DNA from: Propionivibrio limicola
GTDB lineage: Bacteria > Pseudomonadota > Gammaproteobacteria > Burkholderiales > Rhodocyclaceae
Length of the DNA stretch: 64,000 nt
Direction: 5' to 3'
Assembly: GCF_009469695.1 (NCBI RefSeq)
Contig: NZ_SSSR01000004.1
Span: forward strand, 1 to 64,000
The notes below the pieces were generated by a model. The model ran no database searches, was not told the origin of the DNA, and worked only from the letters and a program-made list of their open reading frames with translations. Both the position numbers and the translations under genes were made by a program. Positions 45,750 through 53,860 of this stretch are shown here, in pieces. Numbering within the stretch: the stretch's first letter is position 1; the number at the start of each line of letters is the position of its first letter.

Positions 45750-47327
45750 ATGTTCAAAACACTTCTCACCCTGCTTTTTGCCGTTTGCGCCCTGTCGGCG
45801 CAGGCAGCCCCCGATCCGGCACTGGTGCGCCAGCTGGCCGACGAGGATTCCAGCCAGAAAGTGGCGGCGATCCAGCAACTGACGCAGACCGCCGACCCGG
45901 ACACGCTGCGCGTGCTCAAGGCGATGTCGGAAGACAGCCTGTATCTGGCGGGCGACAAGGTCGTCGTCATCGATGGCGACGCGGCTTTCGATGCCGCCTC
46001 CGGCGCCGCCATCAAGAAACCGGAGACGGCCGACGCGGTCACCGTCAACAACCGTCTGCGCGGCGAGCTGGCCAACGCGCTGGCGGCGCTCAAGCTGTTC
46101 GACGCCGATCCGGCCGTGCGCCTGGCCTCGGCGCAGAAACTGCAAAGCAGCGTCAGTCCGGCAATGGTGCCGCTGCTCGCCCGCGCCCTCGCGCAGGAAA
46201 GCGACGAGAAGATCAAATCGCTGCTGACGCTGGCCCATGCGCAAGCCAATCTCGGCAACAGAGACCCGGCCGCCCGGCTGGCCGCCGTGCGGGCGCTGGC
46301 CAAGACTTCCTCGCCGGCGATCAAAACGGCGCTGCTGCCGCTGACCGACAAGGCCAACGAGGCCGACAGCCGGGTGCGCTATGCGGCGATCTCGGCGGTC
46401 AAGGCCATTGACAGCAATCTGTCCCGCACAGAGAAGATCGGCCAGATATTTTCCGGCCTCTCGCTCGGCAGCATCCTGCTGCTCGGCGCGCTCGGGCTGG
46501 CGATTACCTACGGCGTCATGGGCATCATCAACATGGCGCACGGCGAATTGCTGATGGTCGGCGCCTATTCGGCCTACGCCATGCAGAGCCTCTTCCGCAG
46601 CTATTTCCCGGAAGCCATCGACTGGTATCTGCTGGCGGCCGTGCCGGTTGGCTTCTTCGCGGCAGCGCTGGTCGGCGTGGTCATGGAGCGCACCGTCATC
46701 CGCTGGCTCTACGGCCGTACGCTGGAAACGCTGCTCGCCACTTGGGGGCTGTCGCTGGTGATGATTCAGGGCGCACGTCTGCTGTTCGGCGCACAAAACG
46801 TCGAGGTCGCCAATCCGTCGTGGATGTCGAGCGGCATCGAACTGCTGCCGAATCTGGTCCTGCCCTGGAACCGGCTGATCATCATCGGTTTCGCGCTGTT
46901 CGTGCTGGCGCTCGTCTGGGTGCTGATGAACAAAACGCGGCTCGGCATGTTCGTCCGCGCCGTCACCCAGAACCGCCAGATGGCCGGCTGCGTCGGCGTG
47001 CCGACCTCGCGCATCGACACGCTGGCCTTCGCGCTCGGTGCCGGCATCGCCGGGCTGGGCGGCGTGGCGCTGTCGCAGATTTCCAACGTCGGCCCGGACA
47101 TGGGTCAGGGCTACATCGTCGATGCCTTCATGGTCGTCGTGCTCGGCGGCGTCGGGCAACTGGCCGGTGCTGTCTGGGCCGCGCTCGGCCTCGGCGTCGT
47201 CACCAAGCTGCTTGAAGGCTGGGCCGGCGCCGTCATCGCCAAGATCGTCGCCCTCGTCTTCATCATCATCTTCATCCAGAAGCGTCCGCAGGGTCTGTTT
47301 GCCCTCAAGGGCCGCTTCGTCGAATGA
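45750..47327 (+). CDS. urtB: Urea ABC transporter permease UrtB
   Basis: 525 residues. A signal-like N terminus (MFKTLLTLLFAVCALSAQAA) is followed by a HEAT-like helical domain of about 200 residues, typical of UrtB, and then a LivH-type permease of 8 or more helices (YGVMGIINMAHGELLMVGAY at about 252-271; GAGIAGLGGVALSQISNVGP near 430). It forms the membrane channel with UrtC. The stop overlaps the urtC ATG (ATGA). Confidence 0.95.
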   Translation: MFKTLLTLLFAVCALSAQAAPDPALVRQLADEDSSQKVAAIQQLTQTADPDTLRVLKAMSEDSLYLAGDKVVVIDGDAAFDAASGAAIKKPETADAVTVNNRLRGELANALAALKLFDADPAVRLASAQKLQSSVSPAMVPLLARALAQESDEKIKSLLTLAHAQANLGNRDPAARLAAVRALAKTSSPAIKTALLPLTDKANEADSRVRYAAISAVKAIDSNLSRTEKIGQIFSGLSLGSILLLGALGLAITYGVMGIINMAHGELLMVGAYSAYAMQSLFRSYFPEAIDWYLLAAVPVGFFAAALVGVVMERTVIRWLYGRTLETLLATWGLSLVMIQGARLLFGAQNVEVANPSWMSSGIELLPNLVLPWNRLIIIGFALFVLALVWVLMNKTRLGMFVRAVTQNRQMAGCVGVPTSRIDTLAFALGAGIAGLGGVALSQISNVGPDMGQGYIVDAFMVVVLGGVGQLAGAVWAALGLGVVTKLLEGWAGAVIAKIVALVFIIIFIQKRPQGLFALKGRFVE

Positions 47328-48457
47328 GTCCAATCATGCATACGCCATTCACCCTGCGTTTTCTTTCCTCCATCGACCGCAAGAGCGGCATCGCGCTCGC
47401 CGTCTTTCTGGCCGTCGCCCTGCTCGCCGTGCCCCTGCTGCACAGCGCGTTTCCGCCGGAAAGCCTCTTCCACGTCTCGACTTACGCCATCACGCTCGTC
47501 GGCAAGATCATGTGCTACGCGATTGTGGCGATAGCGATGGATCTGATCTGGGGCTACGGTGGCATCCTGTCGCTCGGCCACGGGCTGTTTTTCGCGCTCG
47601 GCGGCTACACCTTCGGCATGTACCTGATGCGCCAGATCGGCCGCGACGGCAGCTACGGCGCCGACCTGCCCGACTTCATGGTCTTCCTCGACTGGAAGGA
47701 GCTGCCCTGGTACTGGCACGGCAGCGACAGCTTCCTGTGGGTGGCGCTGCTGGTCGTGCTGGTGCCGGCGCTGGTCGCCTGCATCTTCGGCTTCTTCGCC
47801 TTCCGCTCGCGCATCAAGGGCGTCTATTTCTCGATCATCACACAGGCGCTGACCTACGCCGCGATGCTGCTCTTCTTCCGCAACGAAACGGGCTTCGGCG
47901 GCAATAACGGCTTCACCGACTTCAAGCGCATCCTCGGCTACAGCATCACCGCGCCGGAAACGCGGCTGGTCCTGTTCGGCCTGACGGCGCTGCTGCTGGC
48001 CGCCACCTTCGTCTTTGCCAAATGGCTGGTCGGCTCGAAGTACGGCCGCGTGCTGACGGCGATCCGCGACGCCGAATCGCGCGTCATGTTCATCGGCTAC
48101 AACCCGCTCTGGTTCAAGCTCTTCGTCTGGACCGTCTCGGCCGTCCTGTGCGGCATCGCCGGCGCGCTCTACGTGCCGCAGGTCGGCATCATCAACCCCT
48201 CCGAAATGGGCGTCGCCAACTCGATCGAAATCGCCATCTGGGTCGCCGTCGGCGGACGCGGCACGCTGATCGGGCCGATCATCGGCGCCTTTGTCGTCAA
48301 TCTGGCCAAGAGCTGGTTCACCGTTTCGTTCCCCGAATACTGGCTGTTCTTTCTCGGGCTGCTGTTCATCGTCGTCACGCTACTGCTGCCGCAAGGGCTG
48401 ATCGGCCTGTGGAAATCGCTACGTCAGGCACGCGCCGGCAAAGGAGGAAAAGCATGA
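47324..48457 (+). CDS. urtC: Urea ABC transporter permease UrtC
   Basis: 377 residues, LivM-type permease with about 10 helices; DLIWGYGGILSLGHGLFFALGG (about 70-91) and ISPSEMG-like GIINPSEMGVANSIEIAIWVAVGGRGTL (about 289-316) are hallmarks. The ATG at 47324 overlaps the urtB stop; an ATG four codons later (47336) is equally plausible. The stop overlaps urtD by 4 bp. Confidence 0.95.
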   Translation: MSPIMHTPFTLRFLSSIDRKSGIALAVFLAVALLAVPLLHSAFPPESLFHVSTYAITLVGKIMCYAIVAIAMDLIWGYGGILSLGHGLFFALGGYTFGMYLMRQIGRDGSYGADLPDFMVFLDWKELPWYWHGSDSFLWVALLVVLVPALVACIFGFFAFRSRIKGVYFSIITQALTYAAMLLFFRNETGFGGNNGFTDFKRILGYSITAPETRLVLFGLTALLLAATFVFAKWLVGSKYGRVLTAIRDAESRVMFIGYNPLWFKLFVWTVSAVLCGIAGALYVPQVGIINPSEMGVANSIEIAIWVAVGGRGTLIGPIIGAFVVNLAKSWFTVSFPEYWLFFLGLLFIVVTLLLPQGLIGLWKSLRQARAGKGGKA

Positions 48458-49290
48458 GCACCCGCGAAGTGATGCGCAAAATTTTCGGCATCGAGGACGA
48501 TGAAGATAACGGCTTCGGCTACCCGGACCGGCAAACCCGGCTCGATCTCTCGCACAACGTCATCCTGTACCTGGAAGACATTACCGTCAGCTTCGACGGC
48601 TTTCGGGCGCTCAACAAGCTGAATCTGGCCATCGACGCCGGCGAGCTGCGCTGCATCATCGGCCCGAACGGTGCCGGCAAAACGACGATGATGGACGTCA
48701 TCACCGGCAAGACGCGCCCCGATTCCGGCCGCGCCTTCTTCGGCCAGACCATCGACCTGACGCGCCTGACCGAACCGCAGATCGCCCACACCGGCATCGG
48801 CCGCAAGTTCCAGAAACCGACGATCTTCGAGCAGCACAGCGCCTTCGAAAACCTCGAACTGGCGATGAAGACCGACAAGCGCGTCAGCAAAAGCCTGTTC
48901 GCCACCCTGCGCGACGAGCAGCGCGACCGCATCGCCGCCACCCTCACCCAGATCGGCCTCGGCCACGAAGCCGACCGCCCCGCCGGCCTGCTCTCGCACG
49001 GCCAGAAGCAATGGCTCGAAATCGGCATGCTGCTGATGCAGGAACCGCAACTGCTGCTGCTCGACGAACCGGTCGCCGGCATGACCGACGACGAGACGGT
49101 GAAGACGGCGGAGTTGTTTCTCTCGCTCGCCGGCAAGCACTCGCTCGTCGTCGTCGAACACGACATGAGCTTCATCGAACGCCTCGGCGGCAAGGTGACG
49201 GTGCTGCATGAAGGGTCGGTGTTGATGGAGGGGGATCTGGCGACGGTGCAGAATGATCAGCGGGTGATTGAAGTGTATTTGGGGCGCTGA
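48454..49290 (+). CDS. urtD: Urea ABC transporter ATPase UrtD
   Basis: 278 residues. Walker A GPNGAGKTT (about 68-76), signature LSHGQKQWLEIGM (the LSxGQ form of LivG/UrtD proteins, about 179-191), Walker B LLLLDEPVAGM and switch His in VVVEHDMSFIE. The ATG at 48454 has AAAGGAGG upstream; the frame is open further back inside urtC, but the first 25 residues (MSTREVMRKIFGIEDDEDN) are the normal UrtD leader. Couples ATP hydrolysis to urea import. Confidence 0.95.
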   Translation: MSTREVMRKIFGIEDDEDNGFGYPDRQTRLDLSHNVILYLEDITVSFDGFRALNKLNLAIDAGELRCIIGPNGAGKTTMMDVITGKTRPDSGRAFFGQTIDLTRLTEPQIAHTGIGRKFQKPTIFEQHSAFENLELAMKTDKRVSKSLFATLRDEQRDRIAATLTQIGLGHEADRPAGLLSHGQKQWLEIGMLLMQEPQLLLLDEPVAGMTDDETVKTAELFLSLAGKHSLVVVEHDMSFIERLGGKVTVLHEGSVLMEGDLATVQNDQRVIEVYLGR

Positions 49291-49335
49291 GATGAGGGGT
49301 GTTACTGAACCGCTTTTTTCCGCGCCTGACGCGCG

Positions 49336-49776
49336 GGCATACTTTCTTTTGCTTCGCCAAAAGAAAGTAGCCAAAGAAAAGGCGACCCCACGTTACGCGG
49401 TCGGCTACGCCGACTCCCCTGCGCTACTCGTCAAGCCGGGCGGCTGCGCAACTCGGGGCGATGCCCCTCAAACAGTGCTCGCCGACTTCCCCCGGCTCGC
49501 CTCCGTTGCTCGGCGCTGCACGAGGGGGAGCTTAAAACCATCTGATTTTTACCGCAGGAGGCAAAAAATCCGCTCGGTTGTCCTGTTGCCCTTTGCGTCG
49601 TCGAGCAGCGCAGGGCGCAACGGGAAAAAGGGCGAGGACTGTCTGAGGGCCGCAGGCCCGAGTTCCGCAGCCCCCCGTTGCGCACGAGCAGCGCAGAGAA
49701 CCCGGCGCAGCCGGGCGACGCAGCGGGCGTGCCTTTTCTTTGGGCACTTTCTTTTGGCAAAACAAAAGAAAGTGCC
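49336..49776. mobile_element. MITE-like element between urtD and urtE
   Basis: About 441 bp with terminal inverted repeats of about 45 bp. Left end GGCATACTTTCTTTTGCTTC, right end (complement) GGCACTTTCTTTTGTTTTGC; both continue as GCCAAAAGAAAGT and CCAAAGAAAAGGC. Each terminal repeat can itself fold as a hairpin. The interior is GC-rich with no convincing gene, only frames read through repeats. It splits urtD from urtE by 546 bp where the genes are normally adjacent. No target duplication is obvious. Confidence 0.7.
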
Positions 49777-49836
49777 TCGCCGGTCAGCGGCGAAACCCAG
49801 CCTCTCACCAAACACCCAAGCTTGAGGAACCAAAAA

Positions 49837-50607
49837 ATGCTCAAAACCGAAAACCTCAACCAATACTACGGCGGCAGCCACATCCTCCGCGGCCTCTCCT
49901 TCGACGTCGAACCCGGCAAAGTCACCAGCCTGCTCGGCCGCAACGGCGTCGGCAAGACGACGCTGATGAAATGCCTGATGGGCCTCGTCAAGGTCAAATC
50001 CGGCAGCATCACCTTCAACGGCAAGGACATCACCAACGCCGCCCCGCACGAGCGCGTCAAGGCCGGCATCGCCTACGTCCCGCAAGGCCGCGAAATCTTC
50101 CCGCGCCTCACCGTCGAAGAAAACCTGCTGATGGGCATGGCCACAAAACCCGGCAGCGCCAAAATCCCGGCGCAGATTTTCGAACTTTTCCCGGTCCTCA
50201 AAAGCATGCTCAACCGGCGCGGCGGCGACCTCTCGGGCGGCCAGCAACAGCAACTCGCCATCGGCCGCGCGCTGGCCATGGACCCGCAACTGCTCATCCT
50301 CGACGAACCGACCGAAGGCATCCAGCCCTCGATCATCAAGGACATCGGCCACGCCATCCGCGTCGTCGCCCAGCGCCCGGTGCAGAAGCCCGTCACCGCC
50401 TCCGGCGAAGAGCGCGCCGAGGTCAAGGACGCCATCCGCAAGGTCGCCGAAACCGGCAAAGTCGCCATCCTGCTCGTCGAGCAATACTACGACTTCGCCC
50501 GCGACCTCGCCGACCACTACCTGCTCATGGAACGCGGAGAATTCATCATGCGCGGGCTGGGCGCGGATATGGACAAGGACGGGGTAAGGGAGGCGCTGGC
50601 GGTGTAG
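49837..50607 (+). CDS. urtE: Urea ABC transporter ATPase UrtE
   Basis: 256 residues from the ATG at 49837 (GAGGAA upstream). Walker A GRNGVGKTT (about 35-43), signature LSGGQQQQLAIGRAL, Walker B LLILDEPTEGIQPSII. An insert of about 25 residues rich in Lys/Glu (AQRPVQKPVTASGEERAEV) precedes VAILLVEQYYDFARD, making it longer than the usual 230 residues. An open frame extends upstream into the MITE-like element but is not part of the gene. Expression across the 546-bp gap may need readthrough or a promoter near the element. Confidence 0.95.
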   Translation: MLKTENLNQYYGGSHILRGLSFDVEPGKVTSLLGRNGVGKTTLMKCLMGLVKVKSGSITFNGKDITNAAPHERVKAGIAYVPQGREIFPRLTVEENLLMGMATKPGSAKIPAQIFELFPVLKSMLNRRGGDLSGGQQQQLAIGRALAMDPQLLILDEPTEGIQPSIIKDIGHAIRVVAQRPVQKPVTASGEERAEVKDAIRKVAETGKVAILLVEQYYDFARDLADHYLLMERGEFIMRGLGADMDKDGVREALAV

Positions 50608-50655
50608 ATGTCGGCGGTCTGGTGCGGAATCATCGATCCGAACCCGCTTTCAGAC

Positions 50656-51615
50656 TCATCCACCCCCGACAAACCGCTTCATCGCAATCTCCGACTTTTT
50701 CAGAATCAGAAACCCCAATGTTCTTGTCAAAGGAAGTTCAATCGGGGGCCGCAGATTTCTGGCTACCCGGCAAATTTCGAGATTGAAGAAACGGATCTCG
50801 GTCTCTCGATTTCCCCGAATGTCCTGGAGCGTCGAGATCAGTTGCCCGGATGACCGCTTGCTGATGGCGAGGATCTGCTCAAGAATTTCCTCGACCTCGA
50901 TTGAAATATTGATCTTTTTGGCCACCGGCACGCACTCTTTCACCAGACATTCGGCCATCGCCATGGCATCGGCGTCACGTTCAAAGACCCCGTTATCCGT
51001 GTCCAGCAAAGGGCACACCGAATTGAACACCGTGTTAATGATCCCCTTTTTCCAGACTTCCCGGTCAATGTGGCCCTCCCGGTAAAATGCCAACGCCGTG
51101 GTCGTCAGCAGATCGACCAGACACTCAAGGCGCTCATCGCTGGCGCCATTGACATTGCCGATTGGAGAGGGCTTCACCATTCGGGCGGTGTAAAAGCAAT
51201 CAGCCACTCGTTCGGCGGTGATATAGACCACACACCGCGACAGACTGCGAAACCCCTTGCCGATGAACGGGCCTTCGACGCCGATCCCGTTCTGCATAAC
51301 GACCAGGTCGATCGTCGATGCGTTATCGGATAGCCTTGTGGCTATTTTTTCATTCGCGGTGGCTTTGGTTGCCAGCACGAGCACACCGTCAATTTTCCCT
51401 TGGGCAGATAACGGCTTCGACAAGACCTCCTGCGTCAGCAACGTTCCATCGCCCGACTGCACAGTGATCGTCTGTACGCGCTCTTCTGCGGCGCCCTCCC
51501 CGGCCCGGAGAATGACGACACGTCGCCCCGCCGCTTTGAGATGGGCGGCGAGAGAAAATCCGATAGCCCCACCGCCGAGCACATAAATATCGCTGTTTCT
51601 ATTCAACGGACACAT
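50656..51615 (-). CDS. Ketopantoate reductase (PanE/ApbA)-family protein
   Basis: 319 residues from the ATG at 51615 with CAGGAGTCAGG upstream; the frame is open to 51687. An N-terminal Rossmann motif (IYVLGGGAIGFSLAAHL, about 9-25) and a C-terminal helical domain with VWKKGIINTVFNSVCPLL (about 189-206; Lys and Asn at PanE catalytic positions) are seen. PanE reduces ketopantoate with NADPH in pantothenate synthesis, but paralogs have other substrates. Convergent with urtE and alone on its strand. Confidence 0.8.
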   Translation of the reverse strand: MCPLNRNSDIYVLGGGAIGFSLAAHLKAAGRRVVILRAGEGAAEERVQTITVQSGDGTLLTQEVLSKPLSAQGKIDGVLVLATKATANEKIATRLSDNASTIDLVVMQNGIGVEGPFIGKGFRSLSRCVVYITAERVADCFYTARMVKPSPIGNVNGASDERLECLVDLLTTTALAFYREGHIDREVWKKGIINTVFNSVCPLLDTDNGVFERDADAMAMAECLVKECVPVAKKINISIEVEEILEQILAISKRSSGQLISTLQDIRGNRETEIRFFNLEICRVARNLRPPIELPLTRTLGFLILKKSEIAMKRFVGGG

Positions 51616-51782
51616 CCTGACTCCTGAAAAAATCCAGTGGATAGCGCGAGAAGCACCGGTTTGAGGCGGATGGCCGGGACGGAGCACGGTTTGCTGCGGT
51701 TTCCGGCAACGGCGGCCCGCCCCCTGTTGATTGCCCTCTTCATTCGAACCCCCTCATTCAAGCCCCACGGTGATTGTGATGG

Positions 51783-52400
51783 TTAGCGGGCGATCTGCTC
51801 GGCCAACAGGAAAAGCGCGATTGCCACCATCGCCGCGCCAGAAAATCGGCTGACGATCCGGGCGGCTCGCGGCCGTGTCTGCAGCACGGCCTGGGCGCCA
51901 AAACCGACCAGCAGATACACCACGCCACAACTGAAAACATGGATCAGTCCGAGCGCGACGATCTGCACCGGCACGGACCAGGAGCCGGCCGGATCGGTGA
52001 ATTGGGGCAGCAGCGCCAGAAAGAGCAGGAAGACCTTGGGATTCAGGCCACTCACGCCGGCGCCTTTGAGGGTCCAGCGCGCCCATGCGCCAGCGTCCTG
52101 TGTTTCGCCAGCGCGAGGCACGGCGGGATGGATGAGCATGTTGATCCCCAGCCACAACAAATACGCCGCCCCGACAACGGTGAGCACCGTCAGCGCCATC
52201 GGTTTGCCGGCAACGAAAGCGCCGACGCCGGCCGCCACGATCACCGTCGCCAGCAAATGTCCGAGCAGCAAACCGGCCACCGCCGGCACAACGACCCGCC
52301 CGCGCATTCCCGCCGAGATCGCGTACGCCCAATCGACGCCGGGGGTGATTACGAACAGAAAGGACACCGCCCAGAAGGCAGCGAAAATACCGAAACTCAT
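51783..52400 (-). CDS. LysE/RhtB-family amino-acid exporter
   Basis: 205 residues from the ATG at 52400 (MSFGIFAAFWAVSFLFVITPG); the frame is open to 52430. Six hydrophobic segments and the family block TPGVDWAYAISAGMRGR (about 18-34) with GLNPKVFLLFLALLPQF (about 119-135) are present. Divergent from an Lrp/AsnC regulator, the classical pairing for amino-acid efflux control; a GAATAT-CCA-ATATTC palindrome (52452-52466) in the gap is a candidate site. Confidence 0.85.
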   Translation of the reverse strand: MSFGIFAAFWAVSFLFVITPGVDWAYAISAGMRGRVVVPAVAGLLLGHLLATVIVAAGVGAFVAGKPMALTVLTVVGAAYLLWLGINMLIHPAVPRAGETQDAGAWARWTLKGAGVSGLNPKVFLLFLALLPQFTDPAGSWSVPVQIVALGLIHVFSCGVVYLLVGFGAQAVLQTRPRAARIVSRFSGAAMVAIALFLLAEQIAR

Positions 52401-52451
52401 GAAGATTCTTCCGAAAGTAAAAATGACCAAAGGCCACCAAGACCGAGGAAA

Positions 52452-52466
52452 GAATATCCAATATTC
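52452..52466. promoter_or_regulatory. Palindrome between lysE- and lrp-type genes
   Basis: GAATATCCAATATTC is a perfect 6-bp inverted repeat with a 3-bp spacer, in AT-rich DNA between two divergent genes. Lrp/AsnC proteins prefer such AT-rich palindromes; assignment is inference. Confidence 0.45.
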
Positions 52467-52525
52467 GCTAGAATTTGATTGCTATTCTTTTACCATAAAC
52501 GCTAAACACAGGGAGCTTATTCTTG

Positions 52526-52987
52526 ATGGACAAGATTGATCGCAAGATTCTTGCCGAGCTTCAATCAGACGGGCGCCTATCCGTCACCGAGCTGGCCGAG
52601 CGAATCGGACTCAGCCTCTCGCCCTGCCACCGCCGCGTGCGCGCCCTGGAGCAATCCGGCGTGATCAGCGGCTATCGCACCCAGCTCAACCCGGGCGCCC
52701 TCGGCCTGAATTTTTCCGCACTCGTTTTTGTCACGCTACGCGAAGGCGATCGCCATGCGGTCGCCGCCTTCGAGGCCGCCGTCGTCGATATCCCGCAGGT
52801 CATCGAAGCGCAACGGCTCTTCGGCGACCCCGACTATCTGCTCCACGTCATCACCCGCGACCTGACCGCCTTCCAGCAGTTATACGACGAGCAACTTTCA
52901 GCTCTACCCAGCGTCCAGCGCCTCACCTCGACCCTGGTCATGAAGAGCGTCGTCAAAGACCGCCCGCTTCCATTGCCGCAAGCGTAG
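52526..52987 (+). CDS. Lrp/AsnC-family transcriptional regulator
   Basis: 153 residues from the ATG at 52526 (MDKIDRKILAELQSDGRLSV). An HTH (about 18-52, ELAERIGLSLSPCHRRVRAL) precedes a RAM ligand-binding domain (about 65-148, VIEAQRLFGDPDYLLHVITRDL). It probably senses an amino acid and controls the divergent LysE exporter. higB starts directly at the next base after its stop. Confidence 0.88.
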   Translation: MDKIDRKILAELQSDGRLSVTELAERIGLSLSPCHRRVRALEQSGVISGYRTQLNPGALGLNFSALVFVTLREGDRHAVAAFEAAVVDIPQVIEAQRLFGDPDYLLHVITRDLTAFQQLYDEQLSALPSVQRLTSTLVMKSVVKDRPLPLPQA

Positions 52988-53308
52988 ATGGGCAATAGAT
53001 CGCAGCGATGCGCCTGCATCAGCCACCTGCGCACTTTCCGGGAAACGAACCCGGGCGCTGAGCAAGCCTTGAAATCATGGTTCGACGAAGTGAAGAAAGC
53101 TGACTGGAGCCAGCCGGCGGACATCAAAGCGCAGTACCGCAGCGCCAGTATCCTCAAGAACCGTCGGGTCGTCTTCAATATCAAAGGCAATGATTACCGC
53201 CTGGTGGTTTCGGTGGCGTATCGCTTCCAGGCTGTTTACGTGAAATTCATTGGCACGCACACCGAATACGATGCGATTGATGCCGAAACCGTTGAAATGG
53301 AGCACTGA
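52988..53308 (+). CDS. higB: HigB-family mRNA interferase toxin
   Basis: 106 residues. The core ADIKAQYRSASILKNRRVVFNIKGNDYRLVV (about 44-74) and FIGTHTEYDAIDAETV near the C terminus are the HigB_toxin family blocks. The toxin cleaves ribosome-bound mRNA. Codon 1 (ATG 52988) abuts the lrp stop; the first ten residues (MGNRSQRCAC) are not typical of the family, so translation may be coupled to lrp or start slightly differently. Toxin precedes antitoxin, as usual for hig loci. Confidence 0.85.
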   Translation: MGNRSQRCACISHLRTFRETNPGAEQALKSWFDEVKKADWSQPADIKAQYRSASILKNRRVVFNIKGNDYRLVVSVAYRFQAVYVKFIGTHTEYDAIDAETVEMEH

Positions 53309-53309
53309 C

Positions 53310-53690
53310 ATGGAAATCCGCCCAATTCATACCGAAGCCGACTACAAAGCCGCGCTACAAGTGGTTTCGGCCTATTTCGACAACGAACCGGAACCCGGCA
53401 CGCCAGACGGAGACCGCTTCGAGGTACTACTCACACTGGTAGAAGCCTACGAGGCCAAACACTACCCCGTAGAGCTTCCCGATCCGATAGAAGCCATCAA
53501 ATTCCGCATGGAACAGGGTGGGCTGACGCCAAAAGACCTGGTTCCAGCCATCGGTCGCCTGAATCGCGTCTATGAAATTCTTGCTCGCAAGCGCCCGTTG
53601 ACGCTCGCCATGATCTGGCGGCTGCATGAGAAATTCGGAATTCCCGCTGAAAGCCTGATTCGCCCGAGCAAGCTGACGGTGGCCGCCTAA
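53310..53690 (+). CDS. higA: HigA-family antitoxin
   Basis: 126 residues from the ATG at 53310 (MEIRPIHTEADYKAALQVVS), one base after the higB stop. The C-terminal part contains an HTH-like region (about 70-118: LTPKDLVPAIGRLNRVYEILARKRPLTLAMIWRLHEKFG). It neutralises HigB and represses the pair. The N-terminal block is the typical HigA start of this subgroup. Confidence 0.85.
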   Translation: MEIRPIHTEADYKAALQVVSAYFDNEPEPGTPDGDRFEVLLTLVEAYEAKHYPVELPDPIEAIKFRMEQGGLTPKDLVPAIGRLNRVYEILARKRPLTLAMIWRLHEKFGIPAESLIRPSKLTVAA

Positions 53691-53714
53691 TCAGTTGAGG
53701 AACAATGAGGATAA

Positions 53715-53757
53715 ACCACGGTTTTATAAGTCTGACGAATAGCAGAACCGTGGTCTG
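53715..53757 (+). terminator. Hairpin after higA
   Basis: ACCACGGTT and AACCGTGGT form a 9-bp stem around a 25-base loop, 25 bp after the higA stop. A short T-containing tract follows. It likely ends the higBA transcript and marks the edge before the cassette. Confidence 0.5.
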
Positions 53758-53801
53758 TTCCCTGTTTTGCCGTCGGACAATTTGAACTCCTTGAATATGG
53801 T

Positions 53802-53860
53802 GCCTAACGTTGGAAATCAACCGCCCTCTTTAGCGGGTCGGCTGCATTGAGTTGTTAATT
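53802..53860 (-). mobile_element. attC-like recombination site (integron cassette type)
   Basis: Read on the minus strand the site starts AATTAAC, contains imperfect inverted blocks (CAGCCGACCCGC and GCGGTTGATTTCC around a short loop) and ends GTTAGGC, an exact GTTRRRY core. Length is 59 bp. The stop codon of the unknown gene lies inside the first core, the normal arrangement at the 3' end of an integron gene cassette. The first core differs from RYYYAAC at one position. No integrase or second full attC is visible. Confidence 0.6.

Noticed and set aside
49291-49825. Open frames on both strands between urtD and urtE
   Set aside because: They are translations of the MITE-like element and its inverted repeats, with low-complexity Arg/Ser-rich products.
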